DNA of 64,000 nt, taken from positions 186,001 to 250,000 of the forward strand of contig JAVBOH010000008.1 of NCBI GenBank assembly GCA_031550725.1, given 5' to 3'. The position numbers and the translations under genes are program-made. The notes under the pieces were generated by a model, which had not been told where the DNA came from, searched no databases, and saw nothing but the letters and a program-made list of their open reading frames with translations. This stretch comes from UBA946 sp031550725. Lineage in GTDB: Bacteria; Bacillota; Clostridia; Oscillospirales; Ruminococcaceae. Below are positions 8,576-18,147 of the stretch, in pieces. How positions within the stretch are numbered: the first letter of the stretch is position 1; the number at the start of each line of letters is the position of its first letter.

Positions 8576-9850
8576 ATGAAAAAAATCAAGGCATTGTCTT
8601 TGTTGCTGTCTGTATTTATGATATTGTCATTATTATCAGGATGTGACAAAAATAATGATGATAACAATAAAACCGACATAACGGAGGGCAGCATTATGGA
8701 AACAACAAAAACACCAGAAACTCCCGAGGAATTTCATAAAGCGATGGTCTACAATTCCTTTGTGCAGTTCGGCAACACATATAGATTAGAGAAAAAGCTT
8801 TCACAAATGCGCAGCGGAGAAAAAACCACCGTTGCATATATTGGCGGCTCGATTACACAGGGGTTAAATGCTGGTGATGATGACTGCTATGCAAAGCTTT
8901 CCTATAACTATCTTGCCAGCAATTATGGCACAGGCGATAATGTTGAATATGTCAATGCAGGACTCTCGGGTACGCCGTCTGTCCTCGGCACGCTTCGTGT
9001 TGACCGTGATGTTCTGTCGAAAAATGCTGATATTGTGTTTATTGAATTTGCCGTTAATGACGGACAGGATCAGGTTCACAAGGAATCGTATGAATCACTT
9101 GTAAGAACAATTCTTATGCAGGATAATGAGCCTGCTGTTGTACTTTTATTTACTATACTTGAAAGTGGTTACACTGCACAGGAACACATGAAAAAAATCG
9201 GTGAATATTACGAACTGCCTATGGTTAGCGTTGCAGATGCGCTGACACCAGAGTTTGAATCAGGCCGCATGGTATGGGCTGATTATTCTGATGATGGCTC
9301 ACATCCGCATAAAATCGGACATCAGCTTGTTTGTGAGTTCATTGAAAACCTTTTTACTAATATTAATATGCGTAATTATTCTGATATTGAATATACAATG
9401 AAACCTGCCGCTTTATTTGGACTTTCCTACTTAAATTCAATACTTATTGATAACACCTATGATAATTCAAGCGAGGATTTTAAGCTAATGCAGACAGGAT
9501 GCTTTAGTAACGCTACTTCAAACACACGTCTTTTTACTAAGGGTTGGGGTAATGATAAATCAGGCTCAAATGAACCCATGAAATTTACCGTTAACGCTAA
9601 CTGTGTTACTTTGATTTACAAACGCAACAACAGCGAAAACATGGGTAAGGTTGATATTTATGTTGACGGTGAAAAGCGTACAACTGTAAATGCTAATGAC
9701 AAGGACGGCTGGGGTGACCCATATACATGGCAGATTTCAAAGCGTTCCAGTGTAAAAACGATGGAAATTGAAATTCGCATGGCTGATGGGTATGAAGATA
9801 AAGATTTTGAAATTTTAGGGTTAGCTTATTCGCAAAACGCCACATATTAA
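8576..9850 (+). CDS. SGNH/GDSL hydrolase lipoprotein
   Basis: This 424-residue lipoprotein follows GAAAGGA. Its signal ends L-L-S-G-C near residue 23, followed by an Asn/Asp-rich linker. The SGNH fold covers about residues 75-265. Block I is YIGGSITQG, with the nucleophile Ser in GGSIT. An F-A-V-N-D block follows, and the catalytic Asp/His pair lies in the segment DDGSHPHKIGH. A C-terminal beta-rich domain of about 130 residues may bind carbohydrate. The GGSIT variant is common in carbohydrate esterases, so extracellular deacetylation of a glycan is likely. The next gene is a GH3 lipoprotein, so the two may act on the same polymer. Confidence 0.85.
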   Translation: MKKIKALSLLLSVFMILSLLSGCDKNNDDNNKTDITEGSIMETTKTPETPEEFHKAMVYNSFVQFGNTYRLEKKLSQMRSGEKTTVAYIGGSITQGLNAGDDDCYAKLSYNYLASNYGTGDNVEYVNAGLSGTPSVLGTLRVDRDVLSKNADIVFIEFAVNDGQDQVHKESYESLVRTILMQDNEPAVVLLFTILESGYTAQEHMKKIGEYYELPMVSVADALTPEFESGRMVWADYSDDGSHPHKIGHQLVCEFIENLFTNINMRNYSDIEYTMKPAALFGLSYLNSILIDNTYDNSSEDFKLMQTGCFSNATSNTRLFTKGWGNDKSGSNEPMKFTVNANCVTLIYKRNNSENMGKVDIYVDGEKRTTVNANDKDGWGDPYTWQISKRSSVKTMEIEIRMADGYEDKDFEILGLAYSQNATY

Positions 9851-9895
9851 AATACTATATGTATACAAACTTATTTATATACAAGATGTTCAATA

Positions 9896-11218
9896 ATGAA
9901 AGAAGATTTAAAATTGAAAAACTGTAAAATACTATGTTCCCTGTTAATTTGCATGATGTTAATGCTTTCAAGCTGTTCAGTCAGCTTTGGTATGCCTGAT
10001 GAAAATTCATCTGAGATTTCGTCGGAAAGTGCGATTTCAAAAAATACTGCTATCAATAAATTTAGAAATGACACTGATGAAGAAACCGAAACAAGTGGTG
10101 ATAAAAAAGCCGAAACAAAGGCTGAAACTACAATATCAAAAAATGTTGAAACGAAAGAAATAAAATCCGAAACAACAGCAGATACTACCATTAAAGATGA
10201 TGCCAATACTGTTCCTGCTAATTATAGCGGAATGAGTGTAAGTCAGATTATTGACAGCATGACAATAAATCAAAAGGCTGCTCAGATGATTTTGGCAAGA
10301 TGTCCTACCAATGCCATATCACAAATGGAAAAATATCAGTTTGGCGGATATACTTTATATGGCGATGACTTCAAAGGTGAAACACCTGATACTGTTAAAA
10401 AGCGCATTTCTGATATTCAAAATAGTGCTATAATCCCTGCTTTTATTGCTGTTGATGAGGAGGGTGGCAATGTTGTCCGTATTAGCAAATACAAAGCTTT
10501 TACATCATCCCCTTTTTTATCTCCGCAGGATATGATAAAAAATGATAGTCTTGTGCAGGATACAACGGATAAATGTGATTTGCTTTTAAGCCTTGGCATT
10601 AACTTTAATCTTGCTCCTGTTGCTGATATTACCGATAATAAATCTGATTATATGTATAACCGTACTTTTGGGCTTTCCGCTGTAAAGACTGGTGAAAATA
10701 TTTCCAATCTTGTTGGTATTATGAATGACAAGGGTGTTGCTTCATGTTTAAAGCATTTTCCTGGGTATGGCTCAAATGTTGATACACACACAGGAATTGC
10801 TGTTGATACACGTTCAAAATCCGATTTCGAGGGTAATGATTTTATTCCTTTTGAATATGGTATTAATGCTAATTGTCCTGCTGTTCTTGTAAATCACAAT
10901 ATTATTAATGCTTATAATGATAGCCTGCCTGCATCACTTGCTCCTGAGGTGCATGATGTTTTGCGTACAGAACTTGGATTTAGCGGTGTTATTGTAACCG
11001 ATGATTTGGGCATGGATGCTATAAAGCTTTATACTGGTTCTGAGAATGTTAATGTGCTTGCTGTACTTGCTGGAAATGATTTGTTATGTGTTACTGACAG
11101 TGTTCAGTGTTATAACGACATTATTGATGCTGTGAATAAAGGTACTATTTCTGAAAAACGGCTTGACGAGAGTGTTAAGCGTATTCTTTTGATGAAAAGA
11201 CAGTATGGGATTATATAA
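9896..11218 (+). CDS. Glycoside hydrolase family 3 lipoprotein (NagZ-like beta-N-acetylhexosaminidase)
   Basis: This 440-residue protein has a lipoprotein signal ending L-S-S-C and a Thr/Glu/Lys-rich linker to about residue 100. The GH3 domain follows. KHFPGYG and DTHTG carry the Asp-His pair that NagZ enzymes use as general acid/base, although the usual KHFPGHG has Tyr in place of the second His. VTDDLGMDAI holds the nucleophile Asp. It has only the TIM barrel and no second GH3 domain, as in Gram-positive NagZ. It probably trims GlcNAc from muropeptides at the cell surface. The start is weakly marked; a TTG six codons in is an alternative. Confidence 0.85.
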   Translation: MKEDLKLKNCKILCSLLICMMLMLSSCSVSFGMPDENSSEISSESAISKNTAINKFRNDTDEETETSGDKKAETKAETTISKNVETKEIKSETTADTTIKDDANTVPANYSGMSVSQIIDSMTINQKAAQMILARCPTNAISQMEKYQFGGYTLYGDDFKGETPDTVKKRISDIQNSAIIPAFIAVDEEGGNVVRISKYKAFTSSPFLSPQDMIKNDSLVQDTTDKCDLLLSLGINFNLAPVADITDNKSDYMYNRTFGLSAVKTGENISNLVGIMNDKGVASCLKHFPGYGSNVDTHTGIAVDTRSKSDFEGNDFIPFEYGINANCPAVLVNHNIINAYNDSLPASLAPEVHDVLRTELGFSGVIVTDDLGMDAIKLYTGSENVNVLAVLAGNDLLCVTDSVQCYNDIIDAVNKGTISEKRLDESVKRILLMKRQYGII

Positions 11219-11336
11219 ATTTAATAATATATGTTGTGTAATACATTGTATCAGCTTAAAATTTACAAACATTGTGTAATATATCTTGTCATCTAAATCT
11301 TGACAACCATCGTCCATGGCAAATGACGTATGCGGC

Positions 11337-11366
11337 GGTGCGATGTGGGCATCGCACCCTACAATA
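11337..11366 (+). repeat. Hairpin element ending CCCTACAATAA
   Basis: GGTGCGATG (11337-11345), a TGGG loop and CATCGCACC (11350-11358) form a perfect hairpin followed by CTACAATAA. The same kind of tail is seen in the elements at 3957 and 7523. Confidence 0.5.
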
Positions 11367-11416
11367 ATTAATCTTGATTTTTCACAATTATTAAAATAAC
11401 GAAAGGACTTATCACT

Positions 11417-13312
11417 ATGAAAGACGGTTTTTTAAGAGTAGCGGCGGCTACACCCGAAATTAAAGTCGCTGACTGCAAATTCAACGCTGAACAGATTATT
11501 AACATCATCACCGATGCCGCACAAAACGATGTTTCGGTCATCGTTTTCCCCGAGCTTTGCATAACAGGCTACACCTGCGGAGATTTGTTTTTGCACGGAT
11601 TACTGCTTGATAATGCCGAGGAAGCACTTGCTGATATCGCTGCAAGAACTGCTATGTATGACATTCTATCCGTTGTGGGTATTCCTGTTCAGTTCGACGG
11701 CAAGCTTTATAATTGTGCCGCAGTAATTAAAAATGGTGCTGTACTTGGTATTGTGCCAAAGGAAAACATCCCAAACTACTCTGAATTCTATGAACTTCGT
11801 TATTTTACATCCGGTAAGGGTTTACTATATTATACTGAACGTTTTGGCGGTACTTGCTTTGGACGTCAGCTTTTTGAATGTGGAAACATCCCTAACCTTA
11901 TTATCGGTATCGAAATCTGCGAGGATTTATGGATAGCGAATGCGCCATCTGTAACACTTGCAGAAAGTGGTGCAACACTCATTTGCAATCTATCAGCCTC
12001 GGATGAAACTGTCGGCAAGGCTGATTATCGCAGACAGCTTGTTTCATCACAGTCCGCAAAGCTTTTGTGCGGTTATATTTATGCTGATGCAGGACTTGGT
12101 GAGTCAACACAGGATTTAGTTTTCTCAGGGCATGACCTTATTGTCGAAAATGGTGCTGTCCTTAAGGAAAGCAAGCGCTTTTCAACTGGTTATGTTTATA
12201 CCGAAATCGACCTCGACAGAATTAATTACGAACGTCGCCGTATGAATACTTGTATCATTTCCGATACAGGCATTGAACGTACTGGTTTTGAACTTCCTAT
12301 AAAAAACACTAAATTATCCCGTGAGTATAATAAACATCCGTTTATACCGATAGATAAAGCTGTTATTGCCGAACGCTGCGAGGATATTCTATCTATACAA
12401 GCAACAGGACTTTACACTCGCTTGAAAGCTATTGGCTGTAAGGATGTTGTGTTAGGTTTATCAGGCGGACTTGACAGCACACTTGCACTTATTGCAGCTG
12501 TAAGAGCTTTTGATATGAGTGGACTTGACCGCAAAGGTATCCACGCCATAACAATTCCTTGCTTTGGTACGACTTCACGTACTAAAAGCAACGCATACCT
12601 CATTGCAGAGGCTTATGGGGTTAGCATTAGTGAAATTGACATTACAAAATCTGTTCGTCAGCATTTTGAGGATATTAATCATGATGAAAATAACCATAAT
12701 ATCACCTATGAGAATGCGCAGGCAAGGGAGCGCACACAGGTTTTGATGGATGTTGCTAATTCTGTCGGCGGAATTGTTTTGGGTACTGGCGACCTTTCTG
12801 AGCTTGCGCTTGGATGGGCTACCTATAACGGCGACCATATGTCTATGTATGGCATGAATGCGTCTGTGCCGAAAACGCTAATTCGCCACCTTGTTTCATA
12901 TGAGATTGACTGTGTTAATGACGATAAACTTAAGTCAGCACTTTCTGATATACTTGATACACCTGTTTCACCTGAATTATTACCGCCCGAAAATGACGAG
13001 ATATCACAGAAAACAGAGGATAATGTCGGACCTTATGAACTTCATGACTTCTTCCTTTATTACTTTGTACGCTGCATGTTCAGCCCGTCTAAAATATTGC
13101 GTATTGCATTGATTACTTTTGATGGGGTTTATGATGCGGATACTATAAAAAAATGGCTTAAGGTGTTTGTTAAGAGATTTTTTGCACAGCAGTTTAAGCG
13201 TTCATGTCTGCCAGATTCACCAAAGGTGGGTAGTGTTGCACTTTCACCGAGAGGGGATTTGAAAATGCCGAGTGATGCCGCAGTAAGACTTTGGCTGGAG
13301 GAACTGGAGTAA
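11417..13312 (+). CDS. nadE: Glutamine-dependent NAD+ synthase
   Basis: This 631-residue two-domain enzyme makes NAD+ from nicotinate adenine dinucleotide, ATP and glutamine. The N-terminal nitrilase-type glutaminase domain shows the Glu in VFPELCITGY, a Lys in VPKENIPNY and the nucleophile Cys in GIEICEDLW. The C-terminal synthetase domain shows the ATP-pyrophosphatase loop LGLSGGLDSTLAL. The length matches the long, bacterial glutamine-dependent class. The start follows GAAAGGA. Confidence 0.95.
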   Translation: MKDGFLRVAAATPEIKVADCKFNAEQIINIITDAAQNDVSVIVFPELCITGYTCGDLFLHGLLLDNAEEALADIAARTAMYDILSVVGIPVQFDGKLYNCAAVIKNGAVLGIVPKENIPNYSEFYELRYFTSGKGLLYYTERFGGTCFGRQLFECGNIPNLIIGIEICEDLWIANAPSVTLAESGATLICNLSASDETVGKADYRRQLVSSQSAKLLCGYIYADAGLGESTQDLVFSGHDLIVENGAVLKESKRFSTGYVYTEIDLDRINYERRRMNTCIISDTGIERTGFELPIKNTKLSREYNKHPFIPIDKAVIAERCEDILSIQATGLYTRLKAIGCKDVVLGLSGGLDSTLALIAAVRAFDMSGLDRKGIHAITIPCFGTTSRTKSNAYLIAEAYGVSISEIDITKSVRQHFEDINHDENNHNITYENAQARERTQVLMDVANSVGGIVLGTGDLSELALGWATYNGDHMSMYGMNASVPKTLIRHLVSYEIDCVNDDKLKSALSDILDTPVSPELLPPENDEISQKTEDNVGPYELHDFFLYYFVRCMFSPSKILRIALITFDGVYDADTIKKWLKVFVKRFFAQQFKRSCLPDSPKVGSVALSPRGDLKMPSDAAVRLWLEELE

Positions 13313-13739
13313 GCACGCAGTAAGAAAAAGTAAAAAGCATTTAAAGTTTACTCGATTTTTTCAAAAATCGTAGGGGTTGAGGGGGCAAAGCCACTCGTCG
13401 CTTGTCACAGCAAGCGAAATCCTCGATGTCCTCAGACGTCACCCCCAAAAAAAAGCTAACTAGTATAGAAATGTATAAAAGCAAGAGCGTAGAAAGAACA
13501 AAGTTTTATGAATAGATAAAAGCTGAAATGTAATAATCTATCATTAAAACAGTTTCTTTATAAGCTCTTGCTTTTTTGAAACAGTGGTAGGTTATAGATA
13601 AATCAGACTATGTATGCAAAGCGTAAGGCTTTTTGCATAAATACATAAAAAAATTTGCATATGAATAATAGAAAATCACCTTAAAACTTCGTTTCTGCGG
13701 CGTTTTTCTATTATTCAGCAGACATTAACTAAACTAAAA
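13313..13739. other. Gene-free, hairpin-rich interval after nadE
   Basis: There is no coding frame. It holds a CGATTTTT/AAAAATCG hairpin (13353-13370) followed by a GC-rich stretch with an inner CGCTTG...CAAGCG stem. There is also a long-range pair AAAAGCAAGAGC (13477-13488) with GCTCTTGCTTTT (13564-13575) ending in T6, and GAATAATAGAAAA (13663-13675) with TTTTCTATTATTC (13704-13716). These could be a series of terminators or an unrecognised small RNA. Confidence 0.45.
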
Positions 13740-13778
13740 AAGACTATTTGAAAAGGCGAACGCTTTTCAAATAGTCTT
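13740..13778. terminator. Strong bidirectional terminator
   Basis: A perfect 16-bp stem (13740-13755 with 13763-13778) and a 7-base loop are flanked by A and T tracts. It lies directly after the murA stop on the leftward strand. Confidence 0.85.
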
Positions 13779-13787
13779 AAATTTTTC

Positions 13788-15074
13788 TTATAGTGCGGCT
13801 TTTCTAACCGACGCCCCCGGAGCAGATTTTTTTGTAATCTCCGCACCTAATGCACGAAGTTTACCCTCAAAATCCTCATATCCACGCTCAATATGATAAA
13901 TATCCTCAATCTCAGTTACACCCTTAGCGGCAAGCCCTGCAATAACCAAAGCAGCACCAGCACGTAAATCAGGGGCAGTAACGGGAGCACCCATAAAATC
14001 ACCAACACCCTCAATAACAGCAACCTTACCATCAACAGAGATATCAGCACCCATACGACGAAGCTCATCAACATAACGAAAACGGTTATCAAAGATACCC
14101 TCGGTTATAATACTTGTACCCTCAGCCAAACACAGCAAAGTTGAAATCTGCGGCTGCATATCGGTAGGAAAACCAGGATGCGGCATAGTTTTAATGCTAG
14201 TCTTAACAAATGGTCCGTCAACAGAAATTCGAATGCTGTCGTCAAACTCCTCAACATTAACACCAATCTTTTCAAGCTTAGCGGTAATGCTTTCAAGGTG
14301 CTTAGGGATAACGTTTTTAATGAGAACATCTCCCCTTGTTGCAGCGGCGGCAACCATAAATGTGCCTGCTTCAATCTGGTCAGGGATAATCGCATAAGTA
14401 GTACCCTTAAGCTTTTTAACACCACGAATTTTGATAACATCAGTACCAGCACCCATGATATCAGCACCCATAGAGTTAAGAAAGTTTGCAAGGTCAACAA
14501 TATGCGGCTCTTTTGCAGCATTTTCAATAACAGTCATGCCAACAGCCTTTACAGCGGCGAGCATGGTATTTATTGTAGCACCAACAGTAACCATATCAAA
14601 ATAAATCTGTGAGCCATAAAGCTCCTCGGCCTGAATATCAATCATACCATGGTCGAGAGTACAAGTAGCACCAAGTGTAGTGAAAGCCTTAAGGTGCTGG
14701 TCAATAGGACGGTCACCAAGATAGCATCCGCCTGGCATGGAAACTCTTGCACGCTTGAACTTTCCAAGCAGTGTGCCAAGGAAATAATATGAAGCACGCA
14801 TATGCTTTGCCATTTCATAGGGTACAATAGGTTCTGTAATTGAAGTTGCATCAATGCGAACAGTATGTTTGTCTAAAAATTTAACATCAGCACCCATCTC
14901 GTAAAGAATACGAAGACTAATTGAAACGTCACTAATATTAGGTATATTTTCCAAAATACAAGGCTCATCGGACAAAATAACAGCAGGGATAATTGCTACA
15001 ACAGCATTTTTAGCCCCACTAATTTCTACTTCCCCACATAGACGGCGGCCGCCTTTTATAATAAACTTCTCCAA
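13788..15074 (-). CDS. murA: UDP-N-acetylglucosamine 1-carboxyvinyltransferase
   Basis: A 428-residue, full-length MurA that transfers enolpyruvate from PEP to UDP-GlcNAc, the first committed step of peptidoglycan synthesis. It shows the Lys-Asn pair at 22-23 in GAKNA. The reactive Cys117 lies in MPGGCYLGDRP (the fosfomycin target), and PHPGFPTDMQPQ is a further conserved block. It is a single gene between its own promoter and terminator, facing nadE. Confidence 0.96.
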   Translation of the reverse strand: MEKFIIKGGRRLCGEVEISGAKNAVVAIIPAVILSDEPCILENIPNISDVSISLRILYEMGADVKFLDKHTVRIDATSITEPIVPYEMAKHMRASYYFLGTLLGKFKRARVSMPGGCYLGDRPIDQHLKAFTTLGATCTLDHGMIDIQAEELYGSQIYFDMVTVGATINTMLAAVKAVGMTVIENAAKEPHIVDLANFLNSMGADIMGAGTDVIKIRGVKKLKGTTYAIIPDQIEAGTFMVAAAATRGDVLIKNVIPKHLESITAKLEKIGVNVEEFDDSIRISVDGPFVKTSIKTMPHPGFPTDMQPQISTLLCLAEGTSIITEGIFDNRFRYVDELRRMGADISVDGKVAVIEGVGDFMGAPVTAPDLRAGAALVIAGLAAKGVTEIEDIYHIERGYEDFEGKLRALGAEITKKSAPGASVRKAAL

Positions 15075-15193
15075 GCCAATACTCTCCTAAATATATACAA
15101 TATTCCATTAATTAGGAATAAGCATATCTATAATAATATATAAAGTCAGCCAAAACACAATGGCTTAACATTAAGCGCAAATTTAACAATACT

Positions 15194-15222
15194 ATTATAC
15201 CATATTCCAACCGAAATTAAAA
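15194..15222 (-). promoter_or_regulatory. Probable murA promoter
   Basis: Leftward, a perfect TATAAT (15199-15194) has a weak -35, TTTTAA (15222-15217), at 17 bases. The rest of the 15075-15553 gap is AT-rich; apart from this promoter and the terminator at 15501 I see no gene or repeat in it. Confidence 0.5.
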
Positions 15223-15500
15223 GTCTTTTTCAATATATTTTATAACAGTTTTTTATGCAAAACATAAGCAAATAATGACATTTAAGACAAAAAAGCATTA
15301 ATTGCGATATATTTATCAAGCTATGAATAAAATTAACTTTACCGTTTTGTAACCTTTGGATTTCATGTCGAATTATTGGAGCTTTATCCATCGAAATGCA
15401 ACCTAAAGTATACAATAAGGATATTATTGCCATGATGCTTTGGATTATTCATAAGGTACATTTGTTTACCATATAAAGTGTATATTTTTGGCAAAATAAA

Positions 15501-15531
15501 AACAGCACCCTTGAAAAACAAGAGTGCTGTT
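15501..15531. terminator. Terminator after gap
   Basis: AACAGCACCCTTG and CAAGAGTGCTGTT form a hairpin (one mismatch) just after the gap stop on the leftward strand, followed by TTTTTAT. Confidence 0.75.
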
Positions 15532-15553
15532 AAAATTAGTTAATTAGTATAAC

Positions 15554-16567
15554 TTACTTAAGTTCAGCAAAATACTTGATAGTTCTAACCATCTGTGAAG
15601 TGTAGGAGTTCTCGTTATCATACCAAGAAACAACCTGTACCTGATATAGATCATCAGAAATCTTAGTTACCATTGTCTGAGTAGCATCAAACAATGAACC
15701 ATAAGAAATACCAACGATATCAGAAGAAACGATCTCATCAGTGTTGTAACCGAATGAAGCAGAAGCAGCAGCCTTCATAGCAGCGTTGATGCCATCCTTA
15801 GTTACATCAGTACCCTTAACAACAGCTGTAAGGATAGTAGTAGAACCAGTTGGAACTGGAACTCTCTGTGCAGAACCGATAAGCTTGCCGTTAAGCTCTG
15901 GAATTACAAGGCCGATTGCCTTAGCAGCACCAGTTGAGTTAGGTACGATATTAGCAGCACCAGCTCTAGCTCTTCTTAGGTCACCCTTAGCGTGAGGGCC
16001 GTCAAGAATCATCTGGTCGCCTGTGTATGCGTGAATTGTAGACATGATACCACTCTGGATTGCAGCGTAGTCATTAAGTGCCTTAGCCATAGGAGCTAGA
16101 CAGTTAGTTGTACATGAAGCAGCAGAAATGATGTTGTCCTCAGCCTTAAGAATATCTTCGTTAACACCGAATACTACTGTTGGTAGGTCATCACCAGCAG
16201 GAGCAGAGATAACAACCTTCTTAGCACCAGCATCAATATGAGCCTGTGACTTAGCCTTAGATACATAGAAACCAGTACACTCAAGAACAACTTCAACACC
16301 TAGATCACCCCAAGGTAGATCAGCTGCGTTTCTCTGTGCATAAATTTCAATCTTCTTGCCATCAACAGTGATAGATGTTTCACCAGCCTCAACTGTGTGA
16401 CCATCGTATCTGCCCTGTGCAGTATCATACTTCAAAAGGTGAGCAAGCATCTTAGGGTTAGTTAGATCGTTGATAGCAACTATCTCATAACCTTCTGCAC
16501 CAAACATCTGTCTGAATGCTAGACGTCCAATACGTCCGAAACCATTAATTGCAACTTTAACTGCCAT
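15554..16567 (-). CDS. gap: Glyceraldehyde-3-phosphate dehydrogenase
   Basis: This is a 337-residue NAD-dependent GAPDH from the ATG at 16567, chosen because AGGAGGA lies upstream and the family starts M-A-V-K-V. The Rossmann motif is INGFGRIGR and the catalytic Cys152 lies in SCTTNCLAP. It catalyses the phosphorylating oxidation of glyceraldehyde-3-phosphate in glycolysis. The codon choice is visibly more biased than that of its neighbours, as expected for a highly expressed gene. Confidence 0.97.
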   Translation of the reverse strand: MAVKVAINGFGRIGRLAFRQMFGAEGYEIVAINDLTNPKMLAHLLKYDTAQGRYDGHTVEAGETSITVDGKKIEIYAQRNAADLPWGDLGVEVVLECTGFYVSKAKSQAHIDAGAKKVVISAPAGDDLPTVVFGVNEDILKAEDNIISAASCTTNCLAPMAKALNDYAAIQSGIMSTIHAYTGDQMILDGPHAKGDLRRARAGAANIVPNSTGAAKAIGLVIPELNGKLIGSAQRVPVPTGSTTILTAVVKGTDVTKDGINAAMKAAASASFGYNTDEIVSSDIVGISYGSLFDATQTMVTKISDDLYQVQVVSWYDNENSYTSQMVRTIKYFAELK

Positions 16568-16651
16568 AATAAATTTTCCTCCTAAAAGAAATTTAATATC
16601 ATCGGTTTTCATAACAGAAAAAATAATTCCATTTAAAAACCCTATATTTCT

Positions 16652-16680
16652 ATTTTACTATATTTTTTCCCATTTGGCAA
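16652..16680 (-). promoter_or_regulatory. gap promoter
   Basis: Leftward TTGCCA (16680-16675), a 17-base spacer and TAAAAT (16657-16652) lie 85 bases before the gap start. Confidence 0.6.
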
Positions 16681-16871
16681 TACCTTTTGATAAATTAATA
16701 ACATAAAAGTTTTTGTACTAATTGATGTCGATAATGTGTTTAATTGCTGAAAAAATATAAAAATTGTGTGAAATGCTGTTAATTTGAAAACAAATGTGAT
16801 ATAATGTATCTTGCATAATACTATTTTTTTGTATTCATATTGTATGGATGTGAAACGATAGAGCAGCTCTC

Positions 16872-16897
16872 GATTAAAATGCGGCCGCATTTTAATC
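16872..16897. other. 26-base perfect palindrome
   Basis: A self-complementary sequence with a GCGGCCGC centre flanked by TTAAAAT arms lies 90 bases before the gene at 16987. It may be a protein-binding site or, in RNA, a tight hairpin. Upstream at about 16800 lies a TATAAT that may drive the rightward gene. The remaining gap shows nothing else. Confidence 0.5.
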
Positions 16898-16986
16898 TTA
16901 ACTTACTATATTGTAATTGTTGGGGTATTAATGATTTACAATAATGTTAAAAATAAGGGAATTGAAATGAGGGGACGGGACATTAT

Positions 16987-18051
16987 ATGAAAAACGAATA
17001 TTTGGATTTTTTAACAGAGTTATATGCAGACTCTGCTGCATTTGTCGGAATATATAATATGGAACTGCATTTACTCTATAAAAACAAAGCATTGAAAAAG
17101 CATGATAAAAACTCGGAATATGACCGTCTGGATGTGCTTTTGGATAAAAAACCAAATCAGAATGGATTATATTATTTCCAAAGCGGCAAGAATATATGCA
17201 CTTTAAACGTTATTATCATGGCTGACAAGGGATATATTGTCGCTGAACAAATTTACAGTCAAAATGCTGCCGATATATTTGCTGTTCCTGTTGTTGATGA
17301 TTATCTTACATATATTTTTTCAAAGATAAGGGAAACAGTTAGTTCTGTTTCAATTTCACTTGATGAAATTTATAAGGATATGATAAAAAACATATCTAAT
17401 GGCAATACTACTAATGTTGATTGTCTTAACACCATTGACGGCTGTATGCTTGAGCTGCTGAACGAGATTATTGACCCTGAAATTCTGATTAATCTTGCAA
17501 AAAACAGCGATAACGAAAAGACTGTATGTGTTTCTGATATCGTTGACAGCCTTGCAGTATCGGCTGAACAGTTACTTGCCAGTGATGTTAAAATATACAA
17601 AAATATCGAGAATGGTATTTATGCTCGAGTGAATAAATCCTATTTTGATGTAATTATATCTGATATTGTAGGCAATATTATTAATCCTGATAACATTCCA
17701 GAATCATTAATATTCGGCGTTAAGAGGACCCCTAATGAAATGCTGCGTATATCCATTGAGGCTGAGGGTCTTGATATAGACGAAGATGACACTTCGTCAT
17801 ATGAATTGAAAAACTCTATGTTTTACTCATATATATGTGATATGTTCTGCAAGAAATATAACGGTGAATTTACTAAGCTTACTTCAAACAGCAGCATTGC
17901 ATACAGAGTCGACATCAAGTCTATTCCATCCACAGAACTTACGGTATCCTCCTCGTTTGACTATAAACCAAGCATATCAAGGTTTGGTCCAATGTCACTG
18001 AGGTTAAGAGCATATAATAAAACAAAAAGGTTTGACATTAAATCTAATTGA
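16987..18051 (+). CDS. Degenerate histidine-kinase-like protein
   Basis: This 354-residue soluble protein has a layout like a sensor kinase: a PAS-like first 100 residues, a helical middle (about 100-180), then a region (about 185-320) that resembles a GHKL ATPase. In particular the helix YFDVIISDIVGNII sits where kinases have the N box, but Asp replaces the key Asn, and no G1 or G2 glycine box is clear. I therefore think it is a catalytically dead kinase relative that may act in signalling by binding. This is inference and the family is not certain. A lipoprotein gene follows. Confidence 0.5.
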   Translation: MKNEYLDFLTELYADSAAFVGIYNMELHLLYKNKALKKHDKNSEYDRLDVLLDKKPNQNGLYYFQSGKNICTLNVIIMADKGYIVAEQIYSQNAADIFAVPVVDDYLTYIFSKIRETVSSVSISLDEIYKDMIKNISNGNTTNVDCLNTIDGCMLELLNEIIDPEILINLAKNSDNEKTVCVSDIVDSLAVSAEQLLASDVKIYKNIENGIYARVNKSYFDVIISDIVGNIINPDNIPESLIFGVKRTPNEMLRISIEAEGLDIDEDDTSSYELKNSMFYSYICDMFCKKYNGEFTKLTSNSSIAYRVDIKSIPSTELTVSSSFDYKPSISRFGPMSLRLRAYNKTKRFDIKSN

Positions 18052-18068
18052 ACTAAGAAAGGTCGAAA

Positions 18069-18118
18069 GTTCGAAAAATTTATTTTTCGAACTCGGAGTT
18101 TTGTGTAAAAACACAAAA
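18069..18118 (+). other. Two hairpins between genes
   Basis: GTTCGAAAAA/TTTTTCGAAC (18069-18092) and TTTTGTGT/ACACAAAA (18099-18118) lie between the kinase-like gene and the next lipoprotein gene. Either could attenuate read-through. Confidence 0.5.
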
Positions 18119-18147
18119 TGTCCGAATTTACTAGAGAAGGACGGTAT

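Noticed and set aside
15230..15433. 67-residue leftward frame between gap and murA
   Set aside because: No ribosome site, no coding-like composition, and it lies in a normal promoter region.
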